Source of the DNA: Lathyrus oleraceus
Taxonomy: Eukaryota > Streptophyta > Magnoliopsida > Fabales > Fabaceae
Assembly: GCF_024323335.1 (NCBI RefSeq)
Contig: NC_066579.1
Span: 3,859,001-3,923,000 of the forward strand
Direction of reading: 5' to 3'
Length of the DNA stretch: 64,000 bases
In this document: piece by piece, positions 23,401 through 31,227 of the stretch
How positions within the stretch are numbered: position 1 is the stretch's first letter
Layout: each line of letters starts with the position of its first letter
Notes under the pieces: generated by a model
What the model was told of the DNA's origin: nothing
The model's input: the letters and a program-made list of their open reading frames with translations, nothing else
The model's database searches: none
Translations under genes and position numbers: made by a program

Positions 23401-26335
23401 CTTGTCTTAATAAGAGCTTTTCACTATAATATAACTGATTACAACTTTGCTCAAATAAACTAGCAAGAGACTTCACTGCTCAATCAATCCAAAAAGAGAT
23501 TTTGCTCAAGAAACCTAGCAATAGACTTCTGCTCAATCAACCTAGAAAGAGACTTTACTACTTAAGCACACAAGCAAGAGGCTTCACTACTCAAGCACAC
23601 AGACAAGAGACTATCTCTACTTTAAACAAATAGTTTAGTAGAAAAGATAATAACTATACTTTGATACACAATCAGAAGTATATTAGTTGTGCAACAACCA
23701 CAAAGGTTATTAACTCTTAAGATTTCTAAGATATATAAAGATAAGAAATCTTAAGATTTTATGCAATAACAGTTATAAACAATAGCTCAAAGTTATGTTC
23801 AATATATTATAATATTCTGTTGTTGTCTCGTAACCTTCTTTCAAATGTTCAACTTCCTTTTATAGAGGCATAGAAAGAGTCATTGGAAGGTATGAGTATA
23901 AGAGCTTTCTTCGTGAAGAAGCATGACAATAGAGATGTTGGAGGATGCATCTGGTTATAACCATTGTCCAATTAATAATAGCATAGTCCGCAACAACTTT
24001 CGAAGTATTAGGTATTTACCAAAAGGTAGAATATCTTGAAAATTTCACATAACCATTCCTTGGGCCTTGCAAAATAAAATCCTAGTTGACTCTCATTTGA
24101 AATCTGGTGTTTGACAAGACAGGTATGTCTGGAAGACAGAGTATGAACCAGAGGCATCTTTAGCCTTCAGAATCAAAGTTGTCACCAAATGCTGGAACAT
24201 AATGATCAAAGTATGAACCTTCAGAGGCTGATGAATACATTCAGAGTCATCAAATTTTGATCATTCAGAATCTGAGTCACTTTGCTTCTCCAAAGATGTA
24301 TTTTACAGGATCAATTCATAGTTGTATTTTAATCTTGTGATTATGCACACTTGAACATATGTTAGTATAGTTATTTGTTCTTTAAGGACTTTGTTATCAT
24401 CAAAACCCAAGTTATATAAACAATTGTGTTCCAACATTTGAGTGTTAGAACTGGCAAGTAAATCAGGAACGCCACTTTTGGCTTGACTTTCACTGGCTCG
24501 AGAATTTTCGCGAATAACTTTTGTGTTTACCATAAGGACAAAGAACTCGTCATACTTGTGCCAACAGTCAATGACATCATGTCCATACTTACCACAAATT
24601 TGACAAGTTAGTCTTAAGCGACCACGACCTCTGACTCGAAAGCTTCTTCCAGATCCATGAAAATTTTAACCACTACGTGCGAATGCATATTCACGCTGAA
24701 CTATATTAGCAAAAACATTATAGACTAAAATCTCTTACCTGAAGTAATCAAGCTCAGTTTCTTGAATGTAGATAAAATCTACAACATTGTACATCATAAG
24801 AGGCTCAAGGAGACCATATTCTTGCATAACAAATAAACTATACTCCTTTAAGATACCATTAATCACATCATCAATCTAATCATGTTCAGATATTGAGTCA
24901 TCTACATACAACAAGAAATATGTGATGGCTTTGATTTGAAGGATGAATTCATATGTATAATGATTAAGTTTTTTGGTTGGTTTGAATTTTGTGCGCAACT
25001 AACACACGTGAGCTTTCCTGATTCAAATGAAGTGTTTGTGGACTTTGTCCCACACTTCATATGATCTCTTGCAAGAGAGTAAATGTCATAGCCGTTTCTA
25101 AACTTGCGAATAACAATCATTCAAGAAAAGTGTGATCTTGATTGATTCAGATCTCATACTCCTAAGAGATTATGTTCCATAGACAATCTTCGTTTATTTT
25201 AAACATAGGAGGAATCTTAGGATTCACCATATAACTATGGATTTTATATGTCATGAATACACATTCAACTTATTGTTTCCTGAGTAGATAACTCTTTTCT
25301 TGCAACTTGATAGTCAATTTGGTATCAAAGGAGCTTGAAGATGAATGGTCAAATAATGAACTTGTAACCTATGATGAGGTTGAATTCTTAGACGCAATGA
25401 ATGGCTTATCAATTTCTTTTGGTATCAAAGGAGCTTGAAGATGAATGGTCAAATAATAAACTTATAACCTATGATGAGGTTGAATTCTTAGATGCAATGG
25501 ATGGCTTATCAATTTCTTTCATTAATAGAAGTTTCAATTAGAACTGAGAAAAAGAAAATAATAAGAAATATCTAGAAAAAAGAAGGATCAATGACAATTG
25601 ATATCATGTTATAGAGTTATCCTATGATGAATTATATTAACTCAAACCTCAATTAGTTACAAAGCATAAAACATAAGTGTGAAGTTAAAGTTGGTTGAGT
25701 TCTAACAAACTTCTAAACTCAACTACTTCCAACTGTCTTCTAACTACCTTCTAACTATATAATCAATAAAAAAATTAAGACTTAGTTTAAACAATAGTTT
25801 GAAAAGTTGAGTAACTAAAATTATACCTATTAAGTTAAAATCAAAAGGGAAATAAAATTATGTAATATGACAAATTAACAATACAAACCTACACATTAAA
25901 AAGTGTCTTTAAAAAGATGTTGCTTTGATTTCTTTATGGGAAAATAACATGACATGTGTTTGAGAAGATTTTAACTCAATTAATACTTTTCAACTTTCTT
26001 AAGTTTGATCAAATTTTGAGATGTTTTATCATTTCTTTTAAAATTGAGCAAAGAAATAACATACCATGAATTTTAATACTCTTTTGGAGGTAGGGACTGA
26101 CACGTGGAACAATATCATCGGAGAGATTCATGGGTTTGGATTTAGCTTCCTTTTGCATCTTAAAAAGATCCTTAACATCCCCAACCAAAATCCTATATGT
26201 ATTACCATGAAGACCTTGTTCTCTTAACAGCTTCTCCAGCTTCTTTGGCCTAAGCCACAACAAATTCAACATCCTCCAAGCATATATCAAACCAAGTGTC
26301 AAAAAGATGAAAATTATGCCAGAAACCCATTCCAT
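16924..26335 (-). CDS. CYP72A: Cytochrome P450, CYP72A subfamily
   Basis: Five exons on the minus strand: 26335-26065, 18487-18273, 18150-17906, 17817-17436, 17355-16924. All introns are GT-AG and the phases match (1,0,2,0), giving 514 residues, the usual CYP72A length. Visible: N-terminal membrane anchor (residues 5-22), I-helix AGQETTS (322-328), ExxR (378-381), PERF, and heme loop [12 protein letters not shown] with the iron-ligand Cys460. CYP72A enzymes are ER-bound monooxygenases; in legumes several oxidise triterpene (saponin, hemostatic-type) skeletons, others gibberellins. The exact substrate cannot be read from sequence. Intron 1 is 7,577 bp and full of copia fragments, yet every exon is open. 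It could be a functional gene or a recently silenced one; expression is not shown. Confidence 0.9.
17380..17428. repeat. (TAA)n microsatellite in CYP72A intron 4
   Basis: About 16 units of TAA (ATT on the coding strand) with one TAAA interruption, lying within the 80-bp intron between exons 4 and 5, close to the donor site at 17435. Confidence 0.9.
18650..19150 (-). mobile_element. Copia fragment (GAG-pre-integrase type) in CYP72A intron 1
   Basis: The minus frame 18851-18663 reads [12 protein letters not shown], matching the LWH..LGH.N zinc-binding start of the copia GAG-pre-integrase domain. Upstream on the minus strand (to about 19150) the translation is broken. It is a short relic inserted in the intron. 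Confidence 0.5.
20261..21028 (-). pseudogene. Sirevirus env-like / 'plant transposon protein' ORF
   Basis: A single frame from the Met at 21028 contains [45 protein letters not shown] and [17 protein letters not shown]. This is the conserved protein encoded downstream of pol in legume Sireviruses. Stops break it at 20905-20903, near 20612 and just before 20587 (TGA), and at 20395-20393 (TAA). Reading resumes after each in the same frame. Its biochemical role is unknown; 'env-like' reflects only its position in the element. Confidence 0.65.
21473..23280 (-). pseudogene. Sirevirus pol: integrase end, RT and RNase H
   Basis: Reading on the minus strand: the linker [18 protein letters not shown], the RT entry [17 protein letters not shown] (23-22.8 kb), [34 protein letters not shown], then the RT active site in the form [10 protein letters not shown] (second Asp replaced by Lys). 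RNase H segments [16 protein letters not shown] and [16 protein letters not shown] end near 21473. Frames shift several times. Inactive. Confidence 0.75.
23290..24298 (-). repeat. Probable Sirevirus-type LTR (minus orientation)
   Basis: On the minus strand it begins TGTAAAATACATC and is rich in TTCAGAATCTGA-like phrases. It contains an imperfect array of ~35-bp units (plus strand 23455-23610: 'AGCAAGAGACTTCACT.CTCAA') and ends near a TGATATCAGACTC that resembles a decayed Met-tRNA primer site. It sits directly upstream of the pol remnant, so it may be the element's 5' LTR joined to pol by deletion. Boundaries are approximate. Confidence 0.45.
24299..24900 (-). pseudogene. Copia gag C-terminus with CCHC zinc knuckle
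   Basis: The minus strand around 24660-24540 reads [20 protein letters not shown], then [16 protein letters not shown]: an RG-rich stretch followed by a perfect CX2CX4HX4C knuckle ([14 protein letters not shown]). This arrangement is typical of Ale/Retrofit-type copia Gag. The open frame 24533-24303 is the region after the knuckle. An independent insertion in the CYP72A intron. Confidence 0.65.
24901..25320. other. Noncoding intron 1 stretch with LTR-like end
   Basis: No gene recognised. The last part before 25321 ends in a CTTGATAGTCAATTTGGTATCA context, which looks like an LTR end followed by a copia primer-binding site (TGGTATCA at about 25320-25327) in plus orientation. Confidence 0.35.
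25321..25520. repeat. 100-bp tandem duplication in CYP72A intron 1
   Basis: 25321-25420 and 25421-25520 are adjacent direct copies differing at only a few sites. Each starts GGTATCAAAGGAGCTTGAAG and ends AATTTCTTT. The start resembles a copia primer-binding site. Confidence 0.9.
25521..26064. other. Distal part of CYP72A intron 1
   Basis: AT-rich intronic sequence with no recognisable element or gene, running to the exon 1 donor (CATG|GTATG, 26065/26064). Confidence 0.5.
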
Positions 26336-26541
26336 TTCTATGTTAGTAATTGGTGATGCAAAGAAGATAGAGAATGAAACAAAAAGGAAGTGAAAGTGTT
26401 TACATATTAAAAGACTTTTTAGGTTATCTTTTTTTGTTCTTTATGTTATCTTTTTGTTGTTTATGTCATCCTTTTGTTCTTTTCTAACCAGCTTTGTCAT
26501 TTTGCCGTGAAGAAAGGAAAGATGCTTTCTTATTTATTATA
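26336..26541 (-). promoter_or_regulatory. CYP72A upstream region
   Basis: T-rich 5' region (three TTTTTGTT-like runs at 26430-26480 on the plus strand). No clear canonical TATA is visible; on the coding strand a TTTTAATATG near 26410 is the nearest candidate. Confidence 0.35.
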
Positions 26542-26725
26542 TTCCCTGTCACTATATTATAAAAATGACTGAAAGACTTTATGTAATACTACATTTGGTC
26601 TTATCTATAAGATAAAATTCATTTTTAAATTTATCCAATAACAAATATATCAGGATTGTATAATGGACTTCCCTTAATTATTTAATGAATTTAAAAATTC
26701 AATTTTTTCTTATAATTAGAGGGAG
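26542..26725. mobile_element. Stowaway-like MITE
   Basis: About 184 bp between two TA dinucleotides (26540-26541, 26726-26727). Termini TTCCCTGTCACTATATTATAA and, on the opposite strand, CTCCCTCTAATTATAAGAAA are imperfect inverted repeats of the CTCCCT Stowaway type. No coding capacity; such elements are moved by Tc1/mariner transposases. Confidence 0.55.
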
Positions 26726-27041
26726 TAATTATTTTATGCAATTCAATTTTACTTTTAAATGTTTTAATTGAGAGTTATAAAATGAAAATATTTAAAAGCA
26801 TTTTTCTTATAAGGATGTGACATTATTTTACATGATAATGCTGAGCATGATCTTATAAAAGGCAACAGCAATGCGACCTAGCCTTAGGTCTAGTTATATA
26901 ATATTGGCAATGAGAATGTAGTTATTTGTTCGGTTTCTGATCTCAAGCATGATTAATGACCTTTTATTTGTTAGATCTAAAATCTGAACTATAATTAAAA
27001 TTAGCTTGTTTATATTTCATATGTTAAATAGAAGTCGGTTA

Positions 27042-27280
27042 CTTCTTCTGTCCCTCAATGAGTGATTTATTTGGAATAAAAGAGTATCCCAAAATAAATG
27101 ATACATTTTAATTTTCAATACATATTTTTCAATTTTACCATCTAATTAATATCACTTTCAGCATTCACAATACTTGACAATGACATTTAGTAAAAATATC
27201 ATTCTCTCTCTATCATTTATTTATTTATTTTAATTTGTATAAAATAGTCAACTAGATCACTCATTATGAGACGGGGGGAG
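27042..27280. mobile_element. Stowaway-like MITE
   Basis: About 239 bp flanked by TA (27040-27041 and 27281-27282). The left end CTTCTTCTGTCCCTCAATGAGTGAT pairs with the inverse right end CTCCCCCCGTCTCATAATGAGTGAT, the classic Stowaway CTCCCTCCG(T) terminus; the shared inner block is ATGAGTGAT. Tail segments pair further, so a foldback is likely. Confidence 0.65.
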
Positions 27281-27282
27281 TA

Positions 27283-27610
27283 ATATTTAGTGATTAATAG
27301 CATTTCAGATAGTTTGTTATTTTGTTCCAATTGGAGAACTTACAAGTAATAATGTATGATTATGAGTTTAAGGCAAAGGGAGACGGGTGGTCGCAGAGTT
27401 TACTTTTGTTTGGGGTGTGATCTTTAACTATTGAAGCAACTTAACGATAATGTTGTATTAATTTGGTGTAAAACCATATGAAACAAAAGAGGAAAATAAC
27501 TGCAAACTAGAATTTATTGGAGCCCTTGGTTTTAAAATGCGGTTGTGGATGTTGCGATTATGGTCATTGTGGTTGTTGCGATGGGTAATGCACTTGTTGC
27601 GGCGTGAATT
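27283..27610. other. Intergenic stretch, nothing recognised
   Basis: Unique-looking AT-rich DNA. A short run at 27535-27600 has repeated GTTGCG phrases. No gene or element ends seen. Confidence 0.5.
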
Positions 27611-27995
27611 TTTTTTTTATTAAGAGGAGGGCATAAGTACAAGAAGAAATTACACTAGTACTAATGAGGTAGGAACCCCTGACAAGTCACCTTCTAACAA
27701 GTGAGAAACAAAAGAAGGACGGCAATGGAAAATACAACTCTCTTGAGGAAGAGATAATCCATTTCTAACAAGAGCGTCAGTACACAAATTAGCCTCACGA
27801 TAAACATGGATGACTTTAATCTCGCTATATTGAAGGAGGTAACATATGATCTTAGGTATTAGTTTCCTGCCCCAGATGTTGCTCGTGTTGTTTGTATTGA
27901 TATCTTGTACCACTTGCTAAGCATTTAGATTAACATCGATGTGCGTCAACCCCATCTCTGTTGCAAGCTTCATGCCCTCATTTTCAGGTAGGGAA
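27611..27995 (-). mobile_element. 5'-truncated L1-type LINE 3' end (RNase H-like domain)
   Basis: The minus strand reads ENEGMKLATEMGLTHIDVNL, then QVVQDINTNN, then IKVIHVYREANLCTDALVRN and GDLSGVPTSL. This is the RVT_3 RNase H-like domain at the C-terminus of plant LINE pol, with the final HVYREAN.C.D.L block. It ends in AATAAAAAAAAAA (plus 27610-27622 as a T run). One in-frame stop near 27916. A dead 3' fragment. Confidence 0.75.
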
Positions 27996-28007
27996 ATAGG
28001 TATTGTT

Positions 28008-28260
28008 GTTCAATTCGAGGCTAAGATTATTTTCAGATAAGCTGAAGTCCAAGTGGTTCGGACCGTTTGTGGCCACTAAAGTATGTCAAAACGGAGCCAT
28101 TGAAATTCAGGATTTGGTGATATAAGAAGGTTTAAAGTCAATATACAATGACTGAAGCATTATTATGGAGGAGAGACTCCGGAGGAAACAACCTCCCTCA
28201 TACTATTTGACCCCTGATGTCAATTGCCAAGTTATTTACATAAAAGAAGTGTTGGATGGG
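28008..28260 (+). pseudogene. Athila-type Ty3/gypsy integrase C-terminus
   Basis: The plus frame reads FDSRLRLFSDKLKSKWFGPFVATKV and GAIEIQD, the Athila integrase tail, with a stop inside, and ends at GTTGGATGGGAGGCAATCCA, a conserved post-pol phrase in this lineage. The following 28261-28890 is noncoding with no clear element end. Confidence 0.65.
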
Positions 28261-28890
28261 AGGCAATCCATCAATTTTTAATCAGTTTTTGTTTTGCAAA
28301 ATTTATTGTATTTCTATTCAAGACCATCCTAAATAGAGACTAGCTACTCAAGAATAACTCTGTCATGAAGATCTATATTGTTCTTAATAAATTTATTTCT
28401 AGATGTGTATGTTTTTTCAGATTGCAAGTTCTAACTTTAGGATACAGCAAATGATCCAAAAAAGACTTGATCATCAAATTGGCAACTAGCAACTTGAAGG
28501 CGAAGGATGAGAAAAGAATCAGCAAACTTGTAGTCAACCTACAGATACCTCATCTGGTAAGGTTTGAGCAAAATATTTTCATTGTTCACTTTTATTTCTT
28601 TATGAGCATATCCATGCATTATTCTTTTATCTGGTTTTGATTTATTTCCGATTAAGTTATCAAGTTTGATTAACACACACTGAGGCAATTTTTTGTTTAT
28701 AACTTTGAGCCTTTATAAACCACCCTTTAGTAGTAGGATTATCCTTTTCTAAACACTTTGAGTCTAAGTCTTTCTTTCGGTGACGTAGCCTTAAATTCTT
28801 AGTCATATAACTTGAAAGATCTTTTCTTTTTGCACTCTCTTTGGAGTTAGATGGAAATATTGTTCTTAGAGTTTATGAAAAAGATTAATA
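28261..28890. other. Noncoding stretch downstream of Athila fragment
   Basis: AT-rich, no gene recognised. It may be the 3' UTR of the Athila fragment, since no LTR start with polypurine tract was found. Confidence 0.4.
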
Positions 28891-28896
28891 CAAGTA

Positions 28897-29171
28897 GTTG
28901 TGAAAGAGCAACCTGCTCAAGTAGAACAAGACCAACGTAGGTCAAGCAGGATACTTCACTTACCTGAGAGATATGGATATCTCATAACTGATCAAGGTGA
29001 TGTATTACTCATGGATCAAGATGAGCCTGTGACCTACCAAGAGGCCATAACTGGTCCCGAGTCTGAGAAGTGGCTAGAAGCCATGAAATCTGAAATGGAT
29101 TCCATGTACACAAATCAGGTTTGGACCTTGGTAGAGCCTCCTGTAGGAGTTAACCCTATAGGATGCAAGTG
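28897..29171 (+). pseudogene. Copia (Tork-type) pol fragment between integrase and RT
   Basis: Reads QRRSSRILHLPERYGYLI, then DEPVTYQEAITGPESEKWLEAMKSEM, TNQVWTLVEPP and GCKWI: the conserved stretch linking integrase to RT. It stops abruptly at the RT entry where other DNA begins. The apparent 99-residue ORF runs a few codons into that foreign DNA. Confidence 0.75.
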
Positions 29172-29246
29172 GATCATGCCCATTCGTAAGGATCACTAAA
29201 GGAGAGATTTTAAATTCCGTTGCGTTTTGGATCGCTATTCTCCTTC
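29172..29246 (-). repeat. Fragment of an LTR also present at 57789-59154
   Basis: CCATTCGTAAGGATCACTAA and the following TCTCCTTCAG match the terminal ~70 bp of the LTR at 57789-59154 (there on the minus strand). The fragment lies exactly between the copia and Tat pol pieces and explains why their frames seem fused. It is the remnant of an inserted element in the opposite relative orientation; LTR sense runs on the plus strand here. Confidence 0.65.
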
Positions 29247-29970
29247 AGAATATCCAATGTCCATAACAGAAATGTTGGTTGATTCCGCCGCAGGGCAGGA
29301 ATATCTTAGCATACTCGACGGATATTCTGGGTATAACCAAATTTTCATTGCTGACGAAAACGTACCAAAAATGAAAATTCGATGTCGCGGCGCCTTAGGC
29401 ACATATGAATGGGTAGTGATGCCCTTTGGCCTAAAAAATATTGGGGAAACTTATCAAAGAGCGATGAACTCTATATTTCATGACTTCATTGAAACTTTCA
29501 TGCAAATTTATATTAATGACATTATGGTTAAGTCTGTTTCAGGAAAAAGTCATATAGACCATTTTCGACAATCATTCGAAAGAATGAGGAAACATGGTCT
29601 AAAGATGAATCCTCGTAAATGTACTTATTGTGTGCAGGCTGGGGATTTTCTAGGCTTCGTGGTCCATAAGAAAGGAATCAAAATTAATCAAAACAAGACC
29701 AAGGCCATCATGGAAGAGAAAGCGCCATCAACGAAGAAGGAATTGCAGTCATTGTTAGGAAAGATCAACTTCCTAAGGAGGTTCATCTCAAATTTAAGTT
29801 GCAAAACTCAAGCCTTCTCACCTCTACTTCGACTCAAGAAGGAAGGTTTTAAATGGAGGAAAGTGCAACAAGAGGCTTTCGACAAGATCAAAGACTACAT
29901 TGTTCATCCTTCAATTCTGGCGCATCCTTGTAGGAATAAAAGTATGAGATTATACATATCTGCATCTGAT
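29247..29970 (+). pseudogene. Tat-lineage Ty3/gypsy reverse transcriptase fragment
   Basis: Open frame with EYPMSITEMLVDSAAGQEYL, LDGYSGYNQI, WVVMPFGLKN, YINDIMVKS (YxDD box in the form Y-I-N-D, first catalytic Asp replaced), CVQAGDFLGFVV, SLLGKINFLRRFI and the RNase H entry AFDKIKDYI...MRLYI. It lacks the RT N-terminus and is cut at 29970 by the fold-back element. Catalytically dead and truncated at both ends. Confidence 0.8.
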
Positions 29971-30352
29971 AGTTTTTCCCGCCTAAACAATTTTATAATA
30001 TAATTTTTCCCCTCCATCATATCTTCTATAAATAGAGGTGGTTAAGATATATGAAGATATAATTTTTCTTTACTAATTGTTCCACATATTTCTTAATCAT
30101 GTATGTGTGTTATATTGTGTTTTTTGAAATAGAGAAGCACATGAGGGTTTTTTTGAATCCACAATGAAAATTCAGACAATTGATTTTTGGCATCAACACA
30201 AACATGTCAATGTTGGTCATGAAAACATTTCTACCATCTTTTTTGGGCTTTCCATTGTTTGATTTCAAAGAAATCCTCATGTGCTTATCTGTTTCAAAAA
30301 ACACAATACAATGAGAAAAATATATTATAAAATTGTTTAGGCGGGAAAAACT
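29971..30352. mobile_element. Fold-back MITE with 32-bp perfect TIRs containing TTTCCCGC
   Basis: The first 32 bases (starting AGTTTTTCCCGCCTAAACAA) are the exact inverse of the last 32 (ending GGCGGGAAAAACT). An inner inverted repeat pairs 30112-30145 with 30272-30305 (CACATGAGG / CCTCATGTG core). No clear target duplication (flanks CTGAT / GTATT). The frame 30304-30110 is not a gene but one strand of the hairpin. A third GCGGGAAAA lies just outside at 30371-30379. Superfamily unknown. Confidence 0.75.
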
Positions 30353-30516
30353 GTATTAAAAAATTATTTGAGCGAGAAAATAATATATTATATATTTAAT
30401 TATGAATTAACAAAAAATATTATATAATAATATATATTTAAATTAAAATATAAACAAAAATAATTATATTTTTAAAAAATAATAATAATATTATATTAAA
30501 TATTAATTTTTAATTA

Positions 30517-30558
<42 letters not shown>

Positions 30559-30894
30559 ACTAATTTTAATTAATTAAAAATAAATTAAAAAATTAAATAA
30601 ATAAATAAATAAAAAAGGATCCCATCTGAAATGGCGGATCCCAAATCTGACGCATTCACCATTTCAGATAAAGGATACAAATGAAAAATTAAAAAAATTC
30701 ATTAAATCAAAAAAAAAAGTACCATTTTGAGAAAAAAGAATTCCAGGGAGTACTATTTTAAGACTTTTATTTAAACTTTGTGTCATTTGGGTCGAATAAT
30801 CTAAGAAAGTAGAAGAGAAAAGAAGAATAGGCATCTAATCGGAATGGTGTTTGTAGAAAAAGTGATTTTTAAATTTTAGCTTGACATGATAGGC
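30353..30894. other. AT-rich stretch with (AT)n microsatellite
   Basis: (AT)n of about 33 bp at 30520-30552 and (ATAA)n near 30595-30615 sit in very AT-rich DNA. Then 30640-30894 shows no gene. It ends at the MULE target site. Confidence 0.6.
30886..30894. repeat. MULE target-site duplication, left (ATGATAGGC)
   Basis: Matches ATGATAGGG at 37214-37222 in 8 of 9 positions; 9 bp is the usual MULE duplication length. Confidence 0.85.
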
Positions 30895-31147
30895 GAAATT
30901 TTTACGAAAATAACACACTTTTTCAAGGAAATTCCCAAAATACCCCTGGTTTCAAAAAAAATCCCAAACTACCCCACTTTTAGGAGGAGTCGCCAATTGA
31001 ATTGGAGACTCCTCTTAAAAATTGAATGGAGGCGCCAATTGGATTGGCTAGGGCAGGTGCCCTAGCCAATTCAATTGGCGCCCCTGTGTAGGGTTTAAGA
31101 GGAGGCGCCAATTCAATTGGAGACTCCACCTAAAATGCAATTTTTTT
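30895..31147. repeat. MULE left TIR with internal hairpin
   Basis: Inverse of 36963-37213, roughly 85-90% similar by eye. It contains a 25-bp inverted repeat separated by 2 bases (arms 31031-31055 and 31058-31082, one mismatch) and further GGCGCCAATT..AATTGG units. Confidence 0.9.
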
Positions 31148-31227
31148 TGGTAAATGGTATACGTGATAGATAAATTTGATATAGGACCACTTGATATTAA
31201 TAAAAGTTGTCGTTTAAACAAAGAAAC

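Noticed and set aside
28900..30003. Possible chimeric copia-gypsy polyprotein gene
   Set aside because: The join is explained by an LTR fragment at 29172-29246; both pol parts are truncated and RT catalytic residues are altered.
30110..30304. 64-codon minus-strand ORF
   Set aside because: It coincides with the inner arms and loop of the fold-back element.
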